Shown here: positions 24,491 through 33,577 of the stretch, in pieces | Layout: every line of letters begins with the position of its first letter | How positions within the stretch are numbered: the stretch's first letter is position 1 | Assembly (NCBI RefSeq): GCF_023734095.1 | Contig: NZ_AP024620.1 | Span: 2,910,501-2,974,500, forward strand | Length of the DNA stretch: 64,000 nt | Direction: 5' to 3' | From: Moorella sp. Hama-1 | Lineage (GTDB): Bacteria; Bacillota; DSM-521; Neomoorellales; Neomoorellaceae | The notes under the pieces: generated by a model | What the model was told of the DNA's origin: nothing | The model's database searches: none | Seen by the model: the letters and a program-made list of their open reading frames with translations, nothing else | Program-made: the position numbers and the translations under genes

Positions 24491-26311
24491 CTACTCCACC
24501 GTGACGCTTTTCGCCAGGTTTCGGGGTTTATCCACGTCGCAGCCGCGGGCGACAGCAGTATAGTAAGCCAGGAGCTGCAGGGGTACCACTGTAACCACGG
24601 GGGCCAGCCAGGAGGGCACCGGCGGCAGGTAGAGGACGGCGTCGGCCTCTTCAGCCACGGCCGTGTTGACCGCCTGGGTGAGGGCCAGGACCCAGGCGCC
24701 GCGGGCCTTGACTTCCTTAATGTTGCTGAGCATCTTCTCCAGCAGCTCTGTCTGGGTGGCCGGGGCGATGACAGGCGTACCCTCTTCGATTAAAGCCAGG
24801 GTGCCGTGTTTCAGTTCCCCGGCGGCATAGGCCTCGGCGTGGAGGTAGGAGATCTCCTTCAGCTTCAGGGAGCCCTCCAGGGAGGCGGCGTAATCCAGGC
24901 CGCGGCCGATGAAGAAGGCGTGTTCGTGGGACGCCATCCGCCCGGCCAGTTCCCTGATCCGGGGTTCGAGCTTCAGGACTTCTTCCACGTAGCCGGGCAG
25001 ATCCTTAAGGCCAGCGGCGATTTCCTGGGCCCAGGGGGCGCCGCCCCTTTCCTCGCCCAGGTACAGGGCCAGGAGGTACAGGGCCGCCACCTGGGTTACA
25101 TAGGCCTTGGTAGAGGCTACGGCGATCTCCGGCCCGGCCCAAGTATAGATAATGTGATCCGCTTCCCGGGCCACGGAACTACCGACGACATTGGTGATGG
25201 CCAGCACCGGCGCCCCGGACTTTTTCGCCTCCCGCAGGCTGGCCAGGGTATCGGCCGTTTCCCCGGACTGGCTGATGACCAGGCCCAGGGTATGCTCGTC
25301 GAGGATCGGTTCCCGGTAACGAAATTCGGAAGCCACATCGTCTTCAACTGGCAACCGCAGCAGCTTCTCGAAGAGGTATTTGCCGACCATACCGGCATAA
25401 TGGGCCGTGCCGCAGGCGATAATGGCCAGCTTTTGCAGGTTCCGGGCTTCCGCCGGAGTTATATGAACATCTTCCAGCCGGACGCGACCGTCGGCCAGGA
25501 GGCGGCCCTTCAGGGTGTCTCGCAGGGCCCGGGGTTGCTCGTGGATCTCCTTCAGCATAAAGTGGGCGTAGCCGCCCTTTTCCGCCGCCTGGAGGTCCCA
25601 GGCCACATGGAAAACTTCCTTGGATTTATGGCTGCCGTCGGCGTTGTAGATCTGCGCGCCCCGGGGGGTAATGTGGACTACCTCACCGTTCTCCAGGATG
25701 TAGTTATCCCGGGTATAAGGCAGCAGGGCCGGGATGTCGGAGGCCAGGTAGGTCTCCCCGCCGGCCAGGCCGACGATGAGGGGGCTGTCCTGGCGTACCC
25801 CCACCATTTCCTCGGGATGATGGGCGCTGACTACAGCCAGGGCGTAGGAGCCGCGTAAGACGGGTAGCATCTTGAATACCGCCTGGAGGAGGTCCCCTGC
25901 GTAGTTCTCCTCCACCAGGTGGGCCAGGACCTCGGTATCCGTTTCCGAGATAAAGCGATGGCCCCTGGCCGTCAGCTGCTGGCGCAGTTCCTGGTAGTTT
26001 TCGATGATCCCGTTATGGACGACGGCGAACTTGCCGCTGCAATCGAGGTGGGGATGGGCATTGACGTCCGAGGGGCAGCCGTGGGTCGCCCAGCGGGTGT
26101 GGCCAATCCCTACCTGTGCCCCGGCCAGGTTGCCGTTGAGGCGGCTTTTCAGGGTCACCAGCTTACCGGCACTCTTCTCTACCACCAGCCCGCCGTCTTT
26201 AAGGACGGCAATACCGGCCGAGTCGTAGCCCCGGTACTCCAGCCGTTCCAGCCCCTTAACCAATATGGGAACGGCCGGGCGCGGGCCCAGATAACCAACA
26301 ATACCGCACAT
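24491..26311 (-). CDS. glmS: Glutamine-fructose-6-phosphate aminotransferase
   Basis: This 606-residue protein is full length. It starts MCGIVGYLGPR, with the catalytic Cys directly after Met, and has the amidotransferase motifs RWATHG and HNGIIENY, then two SIS domains with SQSGETADT and ASTKAYVTQ. It ends in the usual CDVDKPRNLAKSVTVE. It makes glucosamine-6-phosphate from fructose-6-phosphate and glutamine, the first step to UDP-GlcNAc and peptidoglycan. A glmS ribozyme precedes it, so expression should fall when the product is abundant. glmM lies just upstream in the same orientation. Confidence 0.98.
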   Translation of the reverse strand: MCGIVGYLGPRPAVPILVKGLERLEYRGYDSAGIAVLKDGGLVVEKSAGKLVTLKSRLNGNLAGAQVGIGHTRWATHGCPSDVNAHPHLDCSGKFAVVHNGIIENYQELRQQLTARGHRFISETDTEVLAHLVEENYAGDLLQAVFKMLPVLRGSYALAVVSAHHPEEMVGVRQDSPLIVGLAGGETYLASDIPALLPYTRDNYILENGEVVHITPRGAQIYNADGSHKSKEVFHVAWDLQAAEKGGYAHFMLKEIHEQPRALRDTLKGRLLADGRVRLEDVHITPAEARNLQKLAIIACGTAHYAGMVGKYLFEKLLRLPVEDDVASEFRYREPILDEHTLGLVISQSGETADTLASLREAKKSGAPVLAITNVVGSSVAREADHIIYTWAGPEIAVASTKAYVTQVAALYLLALYLGEERGGAPWAQEIAAGLKDLPGYVEEVLKLEPRIRELAGRMASHEHAFFIGRGLDYAASLEGSLKLKEISYLHAEAYAAGELKHGTLALIEEGTPVIAPATQTELLEKMLSNIKEVKARGAWVLALTQAVNTAVAEEADAVLYLPPVPSWLAPVVTVVPLQLLAYYTAVARGCDVDKPRNLAKSVTVE

Positions 26312-26340
26312 ATTTACTTCACTCTCCCTTTATTTTTTTA

Positions 26341-26514
26341 CGGGAGAGGTAAAGGGTCACCCGGCGCCCTTTGTCCCCGGGATTGCTCCCGGGTTTTGTG
26401 ACGCCTTTGACGGCCGTAACCCGGCCGGGGGGCATCCGCCGATAACTCGATTAACCCCCGCCTCGTCAACCAGCCAACCTATTCCCGGTAAATACACTTG
26501 CTGGTCCCGGCGCT
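26341..26514 (-). ncRNA. glmS ribozyme-riboswitch
   Basis: On the minus strand the 5' end reads A-GCGCCGGGACC, with predicted self-cleavage between positions 26514 and 26513. Further conserved pieces follow: GGTTGACGAGGCGGGG with TTAATCGAG, ATCGGCGGATGCCCCCC, and the 3' part ACAAAGGGCGCC with GTGACCCTTTACC. This matches the glmS ribozyme core from P1 to P4. Glucosamine-6-phosphate acts as cofactor for cleavage and leads to mRNA decay. It ends about 30 bases before the glmS start. I saw no convincing promoter in 26515-26710. Confidence 0.93.
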
Positions 26515-26710
26515 TGCATTATTTTACCTCTTTACCTCTCACCCTTTGCCCTGGGACACAACCACTGTCCTGTTAACCCAGATGGAACGCCTCTTTTTGC
26601 CTTATAGTTTCCTGCCACTCCAATCAGCCTGGAAAGTTTGGGTTGGAAGTTACGGATCATCCCCCCTTTCCCTCCGCTTTCACTCCGTTTTATGGACAAA
26701 TGTAGCTGGA

Positions 26711-28045
26711 TCATAAGCCGGTAGCAGCCCGCTGCAGAAAGCCCATAATGGCCTCCAGTTCCCCCCGGTCCGGGCCTTCCACCATCAGGCGGATAATGGG
26801 CTCGGTACCCGATGGCCGCACCAAAACCCGGCCCCGCCCGGCCAGCTGTTCCCGGGCCGCGGCTACAGCCGCCAGGAGGTCGGGGTGGTCCATAGCGGCC
26901 TCCTTGTCAGCCACCCGGACGTTGACCAGGAGCTGGGGCAGGTGGGGCATGACGGCCGCCAGTTCCGACAGGGGCCGGCCGGTGGCGGCCATGACCTGCA
27001 GGAGCTGCACCCCGGTGATCAGACCGTCACCCGTGGTATTATGCTCCAGGAGGATGATATGGCCCGACTGCTCGCCGCCCAGGACGGCACCGCTCTTCAG
27101 CATCTCTTCCAGGACATAGCGGTCGCCCACCCTGGTCTGTTGCACCCTGAGGCCCGCCGCCGTCAGGGCCTGGTGCAGGCCGTAGTTGCTCATGACGGTC
27201 ACTACCACCTGGCCGCCGGGCAGGCCGCCCTGCTCCTGGCGGTAGAGGGCCAGGATGGTCATAATGGCGTCCCCATCGACGACCTGGCCCTTGGCATCGA
27301 CGGCGATGACCCGGTCGGCATCGCCGTCAAAGGCCAGGCCTACCATGGCTCCCCGGGCGACGACGGCCGCCTGCAGATCCTCTGGATGGGTGGACCCACA
27401 CCTGACGTTTATATTAGTACCATCCGGTTCATTATGCAAGAGGGAAACCCGAGCTCCCAGGCGCTGGAAGATAACCGGGGCCACCCGGCAAGCGGCGCCG
27501 TTGGCACAATCGAGGACCACCTGCAGCCCGGCCAGGCCGCGGCCGGCCGTACTGCAGACGTAGGCGCAATAGCGTTCCGGGGCGTCGGTTACTTCCCGGA
27601 CCCGGCCCAGTTCGACCCCTACCGGCCGGGGCAGGTCATCCGCCGGGCTCAGGACCAGCCGTTCGATCTCCTCTTCCACCGGGTCGGGCAGCTTGTAGCC
27701 GCTGGCGCTGAAGAATTTAATGCCGTTGTCAGCTACCGGGTTATGGGATGCCGAGATAACCACCCCGGCATCGGCCTCCAGATCCCGGGTCAACCAGGCC
27801 ACTGCCGGGGTGGGGATCACCCCGACTTTTAATACCTCACCGCCGACGGAACAGATGCCGGCCACCAGGGCCGCCTCCAGCATATCGCCGGAGATGCGAG
27901 TATCTCGGCCTACTACCACCCGCACCCGGCCGCTGTTCCCGGCCAGGACGGCAGCCCCGGCCCGGCCCAGGCGCAAGGCCAGCTCCGGTGTCAGGCCCTG
28001 GTTGGCCACGCCCCGTACCCCGTCGGTGCCGAATATTCTAGCCAT
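26711..28045 (-). CDS. glmM: Phosphoglucosamine mutase
   Basis: This 444-residue protein starts [12 protein letters not shown] and has the active-site phosphoserine in VVISASHNP (S100), the metal-binding loop FDGDADR and the C-terminal [10 protein letters not shown]. It converts glucosamine-6-phosphate to glucosamine-1-phosphate, the step after GlmS. I chose ATG 28045, with AGGGTGG about 5 bases upstream, over GTG 28054, which lies in that site. It is in the conserved cdaA-cdaR-glmM-glmS order, which links c-di-AMP with cell-wall precursor supply. Confidence 0.97.
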   Translation of the reverse strand: MARIFGTDGVRGVANQGLTPELALRLGRAGAAVLAGNSGRVRVVVGRDTRISGDMLEAALVAGICSVGGEVLKVGVIPTPAVAWLTRDLEADAGVVISASHNPVADNGIKFFSASGYKLPDPVEEEIERLVLSPADDLPRPVGVELGRVREVTDAPERYCAYVCSTAGRGLAGLQVVLDCANGAACRVAPVIFQRLGARVSLLHNEPDGTNINVRCGSTHPEDLQAAVVARGAMVGLAFDGDADRVIAVDAKGQVVDGDAIMTILALYRQEQGGLPGGQVVVTVMSNYGLHQALTAAGLRVQQTRVGDRYVLEEMLKSGAVLGGEQSGHIILLEHNTTGDGLITGVQLLQVMAATGRPLSELAAVMPHLPQLLVNVRVADKEAAMDHPDLLAAVAAAREQLAGRGRVLVRPSGTEPIIRLMVEGPDRGELEAIMGFLQRAATGL

Positions 28046-28105
28046 GACATCCACCCTTCAATTTCGTACTATCATTATAGGGTTGCAAATGGAAAGTTGC
28101 TACTC

Positions 28106-29062
28106 TCAGGGCCCGCTGCCGTTCCCGGCAGCGCCGGTAGGTGCCGGGCCGATTTCCACTACCACTCGTACCCGGGGGAAACTGCTCAGCTGCACCCCGG
28201 CCGGTATCTCCAGGTTGGTTTCCATGGTTACGTTTTTCTTGGCCCCGGCAATATTAATAGATGCCGTATTGAGGTAATCCAGGGCCGCCAGCTGGCTGTA
28301 GGGAGCGAAGGCCTCCACTACCTCCGGCTGCAGGATCACCCGCTGGATGGCGTAACCCTTGGCCGGTTCCCCCGTCAGGCGCGGCCGGACCGGCAGCATC
28401 TTGCTAGGCATGTCCTGGACGACGGGGATAAAGGTCTCCACCGTATCCGGCTTTACCGCCAGCCAGGTCGGCAGGGGATGCCCCTCGCGATCAGCAATCT
28501 TGACCGGCAACTGGGCCAGGAAGTTGCCGCTGGCCTGGTCGATTTTGGCCTCCACATAGACGCGACCGATCTCCTTTAAAGTAGCGGCCGGGCCGGAGAT
28601 TACCACCTGGGAGGGCTTCAATACCGGCTCCAGGGCGCGGTAACCGCTGGCCGGCGAGCCCAGGAGGCTCACCTGGACCGGTAACTGGACGTCCTCCATT
28701 TTTTCCACCCTGACGGTCACCTGGGACGGGTTAACGTGGATTACGCTGATCCCTTCTGGTACATTGACCTGCACCGGCAGGACGTTGTTGCCTACCCGGG
28801 CGTCCCTCAGGTCGGCGTAGGCATGGACATCCCGGGGCAAGAGGTTGGCCACAGCCGCCTTGCGACCCTCCACCCGGACCTGCACCTCCGCCGGGTGGTC
28901 GGCAACTACCAGGCCGCTGCTCAGGTTTTCCGTTTCCAGGGGAACCCGGACCACCGTCTCGCCGGTGGGGTTCTGCTCGCCGGTGACATACATCCAGAGT
29001 ATAATAGCCAGGATAACGGCCATCAAGCGGTAACCCCAGTTCTGGCGCCAATGCTCCAGCAT
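28106..29062 (-). CDS. cdaR: CdaA regulatory protein (YbbR-domain)
   Basis: This 318-residue protein has one N-terminal membrane helix (RLMAVILAIILWMYVTG) and then repeated YbbR domains outside the membrane, for example VPLETENLSSGLVV, VNPSQVTVRVEKMEDVQLPVQ and LKPSQVVISGP. It binds and modulates the cyclase CdaA. One base separates it from cdaA, and glmM follows closely. The size and order are standard for the family. Confidence 0.94.
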   Translation of the reverse strand: MLEHWRQNWGYRLMAVILAIILWMYVTGEQNPTGETVVRVPLETENLSSGLVVADHPAEVQVRVEGRKAAVANLLPRDVHAYADLRDARVGNNVLPVQVNVPEGISVIHVNPSQVTVRVEKMEDVQLPVQVSLLGSPASGYRALEPVLKPSQVVISGPAATLKEIGRVYVEAKIDQASGNFLAQLPVKIADREGHPLPTWLAVKPDTVETFIPVVQDMPSKMLPVRPRLTGEPAKGYAIQRVILQPEVVEAFAPYSQLAALDYLNTASINIAGAKKNVTMETNLEIPAGVQLSSFPRVRVVVEIGPAPTGAAGNGSGP

Positions 29063-29063
29063 C

Positions 29064-29900
29064 TCAAGACCTCCAGGGCCAGAAGAAAGTGGTATTATGA
29101 TTATCCTGGGGCAGCATCAAGCTTTGGAGAAGTTCCTTTAAATTCTTTTCCTCCAGGAAGCGGGTGAGCTTGCCGCCCTCGGCTACGGAAATCACGCCTG
29201 TTTCCTCCGAGACAATCAAGACAACGGCATCGGAGATCTCACTGATCCCCAGGGCGGCCCGGTGCCGGGTACCCAGCTGTTTACTGAGGTAGGGGCTCTC
29301 GGACAGGGGTAAAAAGCAACCGGCCGCCACCACCCGGTCGCCCCGGATAATGGCCGCGCCGTCGTGAAAGGGGGTTAGGGGGACGAAGATATTAATCAAG
29401 AGTTCGGCTGAAACCACCCCGTCGACCCGGATACCGGTCTCAATATAGTCATTGAGACCTGTTTCCCGTTCTACCACCACCAGGGCCCCGGTCCGGTTTT
29501 TGGCCAGGACCTGCATGGCCCGTACCAGTTCGTTGATTAGCTTCTCCATATCCTCGACCCCCAGGACCGTCAGGGGCCGAGCAAAAAACTTACCCCGGCC
29601 CAGTTGCTCCAGGGCCCGGCGCAGTTCCGGCTGGAAGACCACCGGCAGGGCGACCACTATCACCAGGCGCAACTGGCTCAAGAGCCAGTTGATGGTCGTC
29701 AGGTGCAGGCGCGCGGCAATGACTGAAGCGACCACCAGCACTACCAGACCTTTAATCAGCTGGACGGCCCGGGTGCCTTTAATGAGCATCATGAATTTAT
29801 AAATGACAAAGGCCACCACGCTGATATCCAGGGCTACCAGCAGGAGGTCGATAAAATTTAAAGATAATACATAGCGCCAGAGGGTCGCCAAACCAGTCAC
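29064..29900 (-). CDS. cdaA: Membrane diadenylate cyclase
   Basis: This 278-residue protein has three N-terminal membrane helices and a DAC domain with the catalytic FHDGAAII (DGA) and GTRHRAALG motifs. It makes cyclic di-AMP from two ATP, a signal controlling potassium, osmolytes and wall homeostasis in Firmicutes. The start is GTG 29900 (reading MTGLATLWRYVLSL). It is first in the cdaA-cdaR-glmM-glmS group. A TATAAT-like box lies about 30 bases upstream, but the matching -35 is weak. Confidence 0.97.
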   Translation of the reverse strand: MTGLATLWRYVLSLNFIDLLLVALDISVVAFVIYKFMMLIKGTRAVQLIKGLVVLVVASVIAARLHLTTINWLLSQLRLVIVVALPVVFQPELRRALEQLGRGKFFARPLTVLGVEDMEKLINELVRAMQVLAKNRTGALVVVERETGLNDYIETGIRVDGVVSAELLINIFVPLTPFHDGAAIIRGDRVVAAGCFLPLSESPYLSKQLGTRHRAALGISEISDAVVLIVSEETGVISVAEGGKLTRFLEEKNLKELLQSLMLPQDNHNTTFFWPWRS

Positions 29901-30056
29901 CCCACTTTTACCCGGCGATGTTTATTATATGATAGCCAGAACACTTCATTCGACAGGTAGGTCGGAAATCCCTTCTTTACCCGGTTGCCCGTTTTTGCTA
30001 GTTGCCACCGGGCCGGTCTTCAGATAAAATAGCAGTTAAAGAAGGAGGTGCCGTCC

Positions 30057-30788
30057 TTGCGCCGCATTTATGTTTCCCTCTTGCTCATCAGTATCTTTTC
30101 CGGGCTCCTGGTCGCCTGGCAATGGCGCTCCCACCAGGCTACCGCCGCCCAGACCAACCAGGACCCCGGCCTGATTGATATTATTCATTCCCTGGAAAAA
30201 GAAGACGCCTCCCTGGAGAATCGTATTGCCGACCTGCGCCAACAGATTGATAGCCTGCAAAAGCAGCATTCCCAGGGCACGGATCACCTGGCGAGGATTC
30301 AGCAAGAAATCGATAACCTCCGCTTGAGTGCCGGCCTGGCCGCCGTGACAGGACCGGGGATTACCGTTATCCTGGATGATAACAACGCCGGGGCCGAGGC
30401 CGCCCAGAAGTCCTCCCCGGCCACCTACAAGCCGGATGATTTTATCATCCATGATAAAAACGTCCTCTATATGGTCAGCGATTTAAAGGCCGCCGGGGCC
30501 GAGGCTATCGCCGTCAACGGCCAGCGCATTGTGGCCAATTCCGATATCCGCTGCGTGGGTACGGTCATCATGGTCAATTCCACCCGCCTGGCGCCGCCCT
30601 ACCTCATCCAGGCCATCGGCAACCCGGACAAGCTGGAGGCCGCCGCCCTGCGCTCACTGGATTTTGTGGATTTAAAGAGCCGCGACTTCCCCGTCAAGGT
30701 GGTCAAGAATGATAGCCTGAACCTGCCGGCCTATAAGGGCGGCTTCCCCCTGGACCATACGCGACCCCTGCAAGGAGGCGGACAGTAA
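30057..30788 (+). CDS. DUF881-family protein, first of two
   Basis: This protein of about 243 residues has an N-terminal membrane anchor (YVSLLLISIFSGLLVAW), a coiled coil (SLEKEDASLENRIADLRQQIDSL) and the DUF881 core: GLAAVTGPGITVILDD, VSDLKAAGAEAIAVNGQRIV and PPYLIQAIGNP. DUF881 proteins (YlxW/YlxX) are often encoded near division and wall genes; their biochemical role is unclear. The start is TTG 30057, with GGAGG 9 bases upstream; GTG 30048 overlaps that site. It is divergent to cdaA. Confidence 0.88.
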   Translation: MRRIYVSLLLISIFSGLLVAWQWRSHQATAAQTNQDPGLIDIIHSLEKEDASLENRIADLRQQIDSLQKQHSQGTDHLARIQQEIDNLRLSAGLAAVTGPGITVILDDNNAGAEAAQKSSPATYKPDDFIIHDKNVLYMVSDLKAAGAEAIAVNGQRIVANSDIRCVGTVIMVNSTRLAPPYLIQAIGNPDKLEAAALRSLDFVDLKSRDFPVKVVKNDSLNLPAYKGGFPLDHTRPLQGGGQ

Positions 30789-30790
30789 TT

Positions 30791-31516
30791 ATGCTGAAGA
30801 TTAAAAGCTGGCCCCTCTCCCTGACCGCCGTCTTCCTGGTCCTGGGTATCCTCCTCTCCCTGCAGTTCCGCACCCAGCGGCTCCTGGCCAGCTCCCTGGA
30901 GGCCCAGAAGACCACCGACCTGGTAACCATGTGGAAGAACCTGAGCGCCAAACGGAACCAGCTTCAGGGTGAAATCGCCCAACTGCAGCAGCAGCTCTTT
31001 ACCCTGAAGACGAATTCCGGCCAGAGCAGCGAGGCCGAAGCCTCCCTGACCAGGGAATTAACCCGCCTGCAGATGAATACCGGGTTGGCGGCCGTCAAGG
31101 GGCCTGGGGTGACAGTGACTATTACCGGCGATGCTCCCCTCCTTTATTTTGACCTGGTAGACCTGGTCAATGAGCTCTGGGCCTCCGGAGCGGAAGCCAT
31201 TGCTGTTAATAACTACCGTATCAATGCCTACAGCACCATCAGCGAGGAAAACGACGGCCCGCGCAACTATATCACCGTCGACGGCCAGCGGCTCCTCTAT
31301 CCCATTGTCATTAAAGCCATCGGCGACCCCCAGACCCTGGATAAGGGTTTGACCTTTACCGGCGGACTCATTGACAACCTGAATAATCTCTATAAAGTCT
31401 ACCCCATCGTCAAGCGGGAACAGGACCTGCAACTGCCGGCCGCCTCCCTGCCCACCTGGCGCTATGCCAAAGCCGCCCCGCCCCAGGCCCCCGCCGGGGA
31501 TAAAGGCGGCAAGTAG
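30791..31516 (+). CDS. DUF881-family protein, second of two
   Basis: This 241-residue protein is a paralogue of the preceding gene: membrane helix at about 9-26, coiled coil (NLSAKRNQLQGEIAQLQQQL), then GLAAVKGPGVTVTITGD, LVNELWASGAEAIAVNNYRI and LLYPIVIKAIGDP. It starts 2 bases after the first gene with GGAGGCGG upstream. The tandem arrangement is usual in Clostridia. The two may form hetero-oligomers; function unknown. Confidence 0.88.
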   Translation: MLKIKSWPLSLTAVFLVLGILLSLQFRTQRLLASSLEAQKTTDLVTMWKNLSAKRNQLQGEIAQLQQQLFTLKTNSGQSSEAEASLTRELTRLQMNTGLAAVKGPGVTVTITGDAPLLYFDLVDLVNELWASGAEAIAVNNYRINAYSTISEENDGPRNYITVDGQRLLYPIVIKAIGDPQTLDKGLTFTGGLIDNLNNLYKVYPIVKREQDLQLPAASLPTWRYAKAAPPQAPAGDKGGK

Positions 31517-31598
31517 GAGCCGGCGCAAAAAGAAAACGCGTCTACCCAGGCGCTGCCGGGGGCCGAGTGTGGCCGCGCCTGGGACAGAGCTAAAAAGT

Positions 31599-31657
31599 AG
31601 CCAGGCCCCGTGCCTGGCTTTGTTTATTACCGGGCCGGGCTGCGGCCCTTTTATTTT
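31599..31657 (+). terminator. Two tandem terminators after the DUF881 pair
   Basis: First, AGCCAGGC-CCCGT-GCCTGGCT (31599-31619) followed by TTGTTT. Second, GGGCCG-GGCTG-CGGCCC (31632-31648) followed by TTTTATTTT. Together they close the plus-strand unit before repeat copy A. Confidence 0.85.
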
Positions 31658-31687
31658 AGTGATCCTCGAAAATGCAGGCTGAGCAAT

Positions 31688-31926
31688 GGGCTGGAGGTTA
31701 CAGGCGGAGGGCGACTTGGTTCGAGGCGTCAGCAAACTCAGCGAAGCCGCAGGGAGGCGGCGGTGAACGGGATGGGGATCGTAACGAACTTCAGGAACGA
31801 TAAGAAGTATGCCCCGTTATGATTGCTCGAAGAGATAAAGTTAAGCCACCCCCGCCGCCGAGCAAGGCTGAGCGCCAAGTTTGCTAGCCGAGAACCACCG
31901 GAGCCCGAAGGCTATACCTCCAGCCC
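31688..31926 (-). repeat. Interspersed 240-bp element, copy A (inverted)
   Basis: This 239-base element lies between the convergent DUF881 and cimA genes and is inverted relative to copies B-E. It begins GGGCTGGAGGTTACAGGCGG and ends GGCTATACCTCCAGCCC. Internal anchors shared with the others, read on the minus strand, are CCCATCCCGTTCACCGCCGCC, GAACCAAGTCGCC and the GAGCAAGGCTGAGCGC-type hairpin. The ends form imperfect inverted repeats. It holds no credible gene. Confidence 0.88.
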
Positions 31927-31984
31927 TGGGAGCTACAGGAAGGCGAGTATAGGTTACAGAAACACACCCAGGCGCCCGGCTTCT

Positions 31985-33574
31985 TTACGGCGTCGCCGCC
32001 CGCTTAGTAATCTCCTGGTGCTGCTTTAAGAGGGCGTATTCCATGCTGTCCAGCAGGGCCTCCCAGCTGGCTTCGATAATATTGGTGGAGACGCCGACGG
32101 TATTCCAGGAATTAGTACCGTCCCGGGATTCAATCAAAACCCGGACCCGGGCACTGGTGGCATCCTTTTCATCCAGGACGCGCACCTTGTAGTCCGTCAG
32201 GCGCATATGGCGGATGGCCGGGAAAACCTCCTCCAGGGCCTTGCGCAGGGCATTATCCATGGCATTGACGGGACCGTTGCCCTCGGCAGCCGTATGGACC
32301 ACCTGGTCCCCCACCCGCAGTTTGACAATGGCCTCCGAGATAGCTTCCTGCCCGGCCCGCTTTTCCACCAGGGCCTTGACGTACTCCACCTCGAACTGCT
32401 GCCGGTACTCGCCGGTGGTCTTGCGCAGGAAGAGCTCCAGGGAGGCATCGGCGCCCTCGAACTGGTACCCCTGGCGCTCCATCTCCTTGATCCCGTCCAT
32501 AATGCCCCGCTCCCGCTCCGGGTTCAACTCCAGGCCCATCTCCTCCGCCTTGCAGCGCAGGTTGCTGGCCCCGGCCTGGTCCGACATCAGCACCCGGCGT
32601 TCGTTGCCCACCAGCTGGGGCCGGATGTGCTCGTAGGTATCCGGCGCCTTGAGGACGGCGCTGACGTGGATACCCCCTTTATGGGCAAAGGCGCTGTAGC
32701 CGACAAAGGGCTGGCTTCCGGGCGGGACGACGTTGGCAATCTCGCTGACGTAACGGGCGACCTCCGTCAGGTGGGCCAGTTGCCCCGGGGGCAGGCACTG
32801 GTAGGCCATCTTCAGCTCCAGGTTGGGGATCACCGAGCACAGGTTGGCGTTGCCACAGCGTTCGCCGAAGCCGTTGATAGTCCCCTGGACCTGGCGACAA
32901 CCGGCCTGGACGGCCGCCAGGGTGTTGGCTACGGCCAGGTCGCCGTCATTATGGGCATGGATGCCCACCGGCACCGGGATCTCCTTTGTTACGACCGCAA
33001 CCGCCGCCGCTATCTCCCCGGGCAGGCAGCCGCCGTTGGTGTCGCAGAGGACAATCCAGCCCGCCCCGGCCCTGGCCGCCGCCTGCAGGGTGGCCAGGGC
33101 ATAATCCGGGTTGTTCTTGAAGCCGTCAAAAAAGTGCTCGGCGTCGTAGATAACCTCCAAGCCCTGGTCCACCAGGAAGGCCACGCTGTCGCCGATCATG
33201 GCCAGGTTTTCCGCCGGCGTGGTGCCCAGGGCGGCCGTCACGTGCAGGTCCCAGGACTTACCAAAGATAGCGGCCGCCTTAACCCCGGCGCGCTTGATGG
33301 CCAGCAGGTTGGCATCCTCGGCAGCCACCTGGCCGGGTTTACGGGTGCGGCCGAAGGCCACCAACCGCGCCTGCCGCCAGATGACCTCCCGCGCCCGGAG
33401 GAAGAACTCCATATCCTTGGGGTTGGCCCAGGGCCAGCCCCCTTCGATATAATCCACGCCCAGGCGATCCAGGCGGGTAGCAATCTTGAGCTTATCCTCA
33501 ACGGAGAGGCTGATGCCCTCGCCCTGGCTGCCGTCCCGGAGGGTGGTATCGTAAATCAGGATCTTCTCAGCCAT
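31985..33574 (-). CDS. cimA: (R)-citramalate synthase
   Basis: This 529-residue protein begins ILIYDTTLRDGSQGEGISLSVEDKLKIA, the CimA/LeuA-type TIM barrel; the GSQGEG variant and IEGGWPWANPKD favour CimA over LeuA. HAHNDGDLAVANTL gives the metal-binding histidines, and a C-terminal LeuA-type dimer regulatory domain follows. It condenses acetyl-CoA with pyruvate to citramalate, the threonine-independent start to 2-oxobutyrate and isoleucine. It begins 3 bases after leuB and is the last gene of the ilv-leu operon. LeuB, LeuC and LeuD also serve this route. Confidence 0.93.
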   Translation of the reverse strand: MAEKILIYDTTLRDGSQGEGISLSVEDKLKIATRLDRLGVDYIEGGWPWANPKDMEFFLRAREVIWRQARLVAFGRTRKPGQVAAEDANLLAIKRAGVKAAAIFGKSWDLHVTAALGTTPAENLAMIGDSVAFLVDQGLEVIYDAEHFFDGFKNNPDYALATLQAAARAGAGWIVLCDTNGGCLPGEIAAAVAVVTKEIPVPVGIHAHNDGDLAVANTLAAVQAGCRQVQGTINGFGERCGNANLCSVIPNLELKMAYQCLPPGQLAHLTEVARYVSEIANVVPPGSQPFVGYSAFAHKGGIHVSAVLKAPDTYEHIRPQLVGNERRVLMSDQAGASNLRCKAEEMGLELNPERERGIMDGIKEMERQGYQFEGADASLELFLRKTTGEYRQQFEVEYVKALVEKRAGQEAISEAIVKLRVGDQVVHTAAEGNGPVNAMDNALRKALEEVFPAIRHMRLTDYKVRVLDEKDATSARVRVLIESRDGTNSWNTVGVSTNIIEASWEALLDSMEYALLKQHQEITKRAATP

Positions 33575-33577
33575 TCC

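Noticed and set aside
24806-25858. Plus-strand open frame of about 350 codons opposite glmS
   Set aside because: glmS is certain on the minus strand; the antisense peptide has no recognisable domain.
31688-31926. Reading the repeat element as a gene or tRNA-like RNA
   Set aside because: Frames in the copies are not conserved and no cloverleaf is visible; the conserved signal is in the DNA ends and hairpins.
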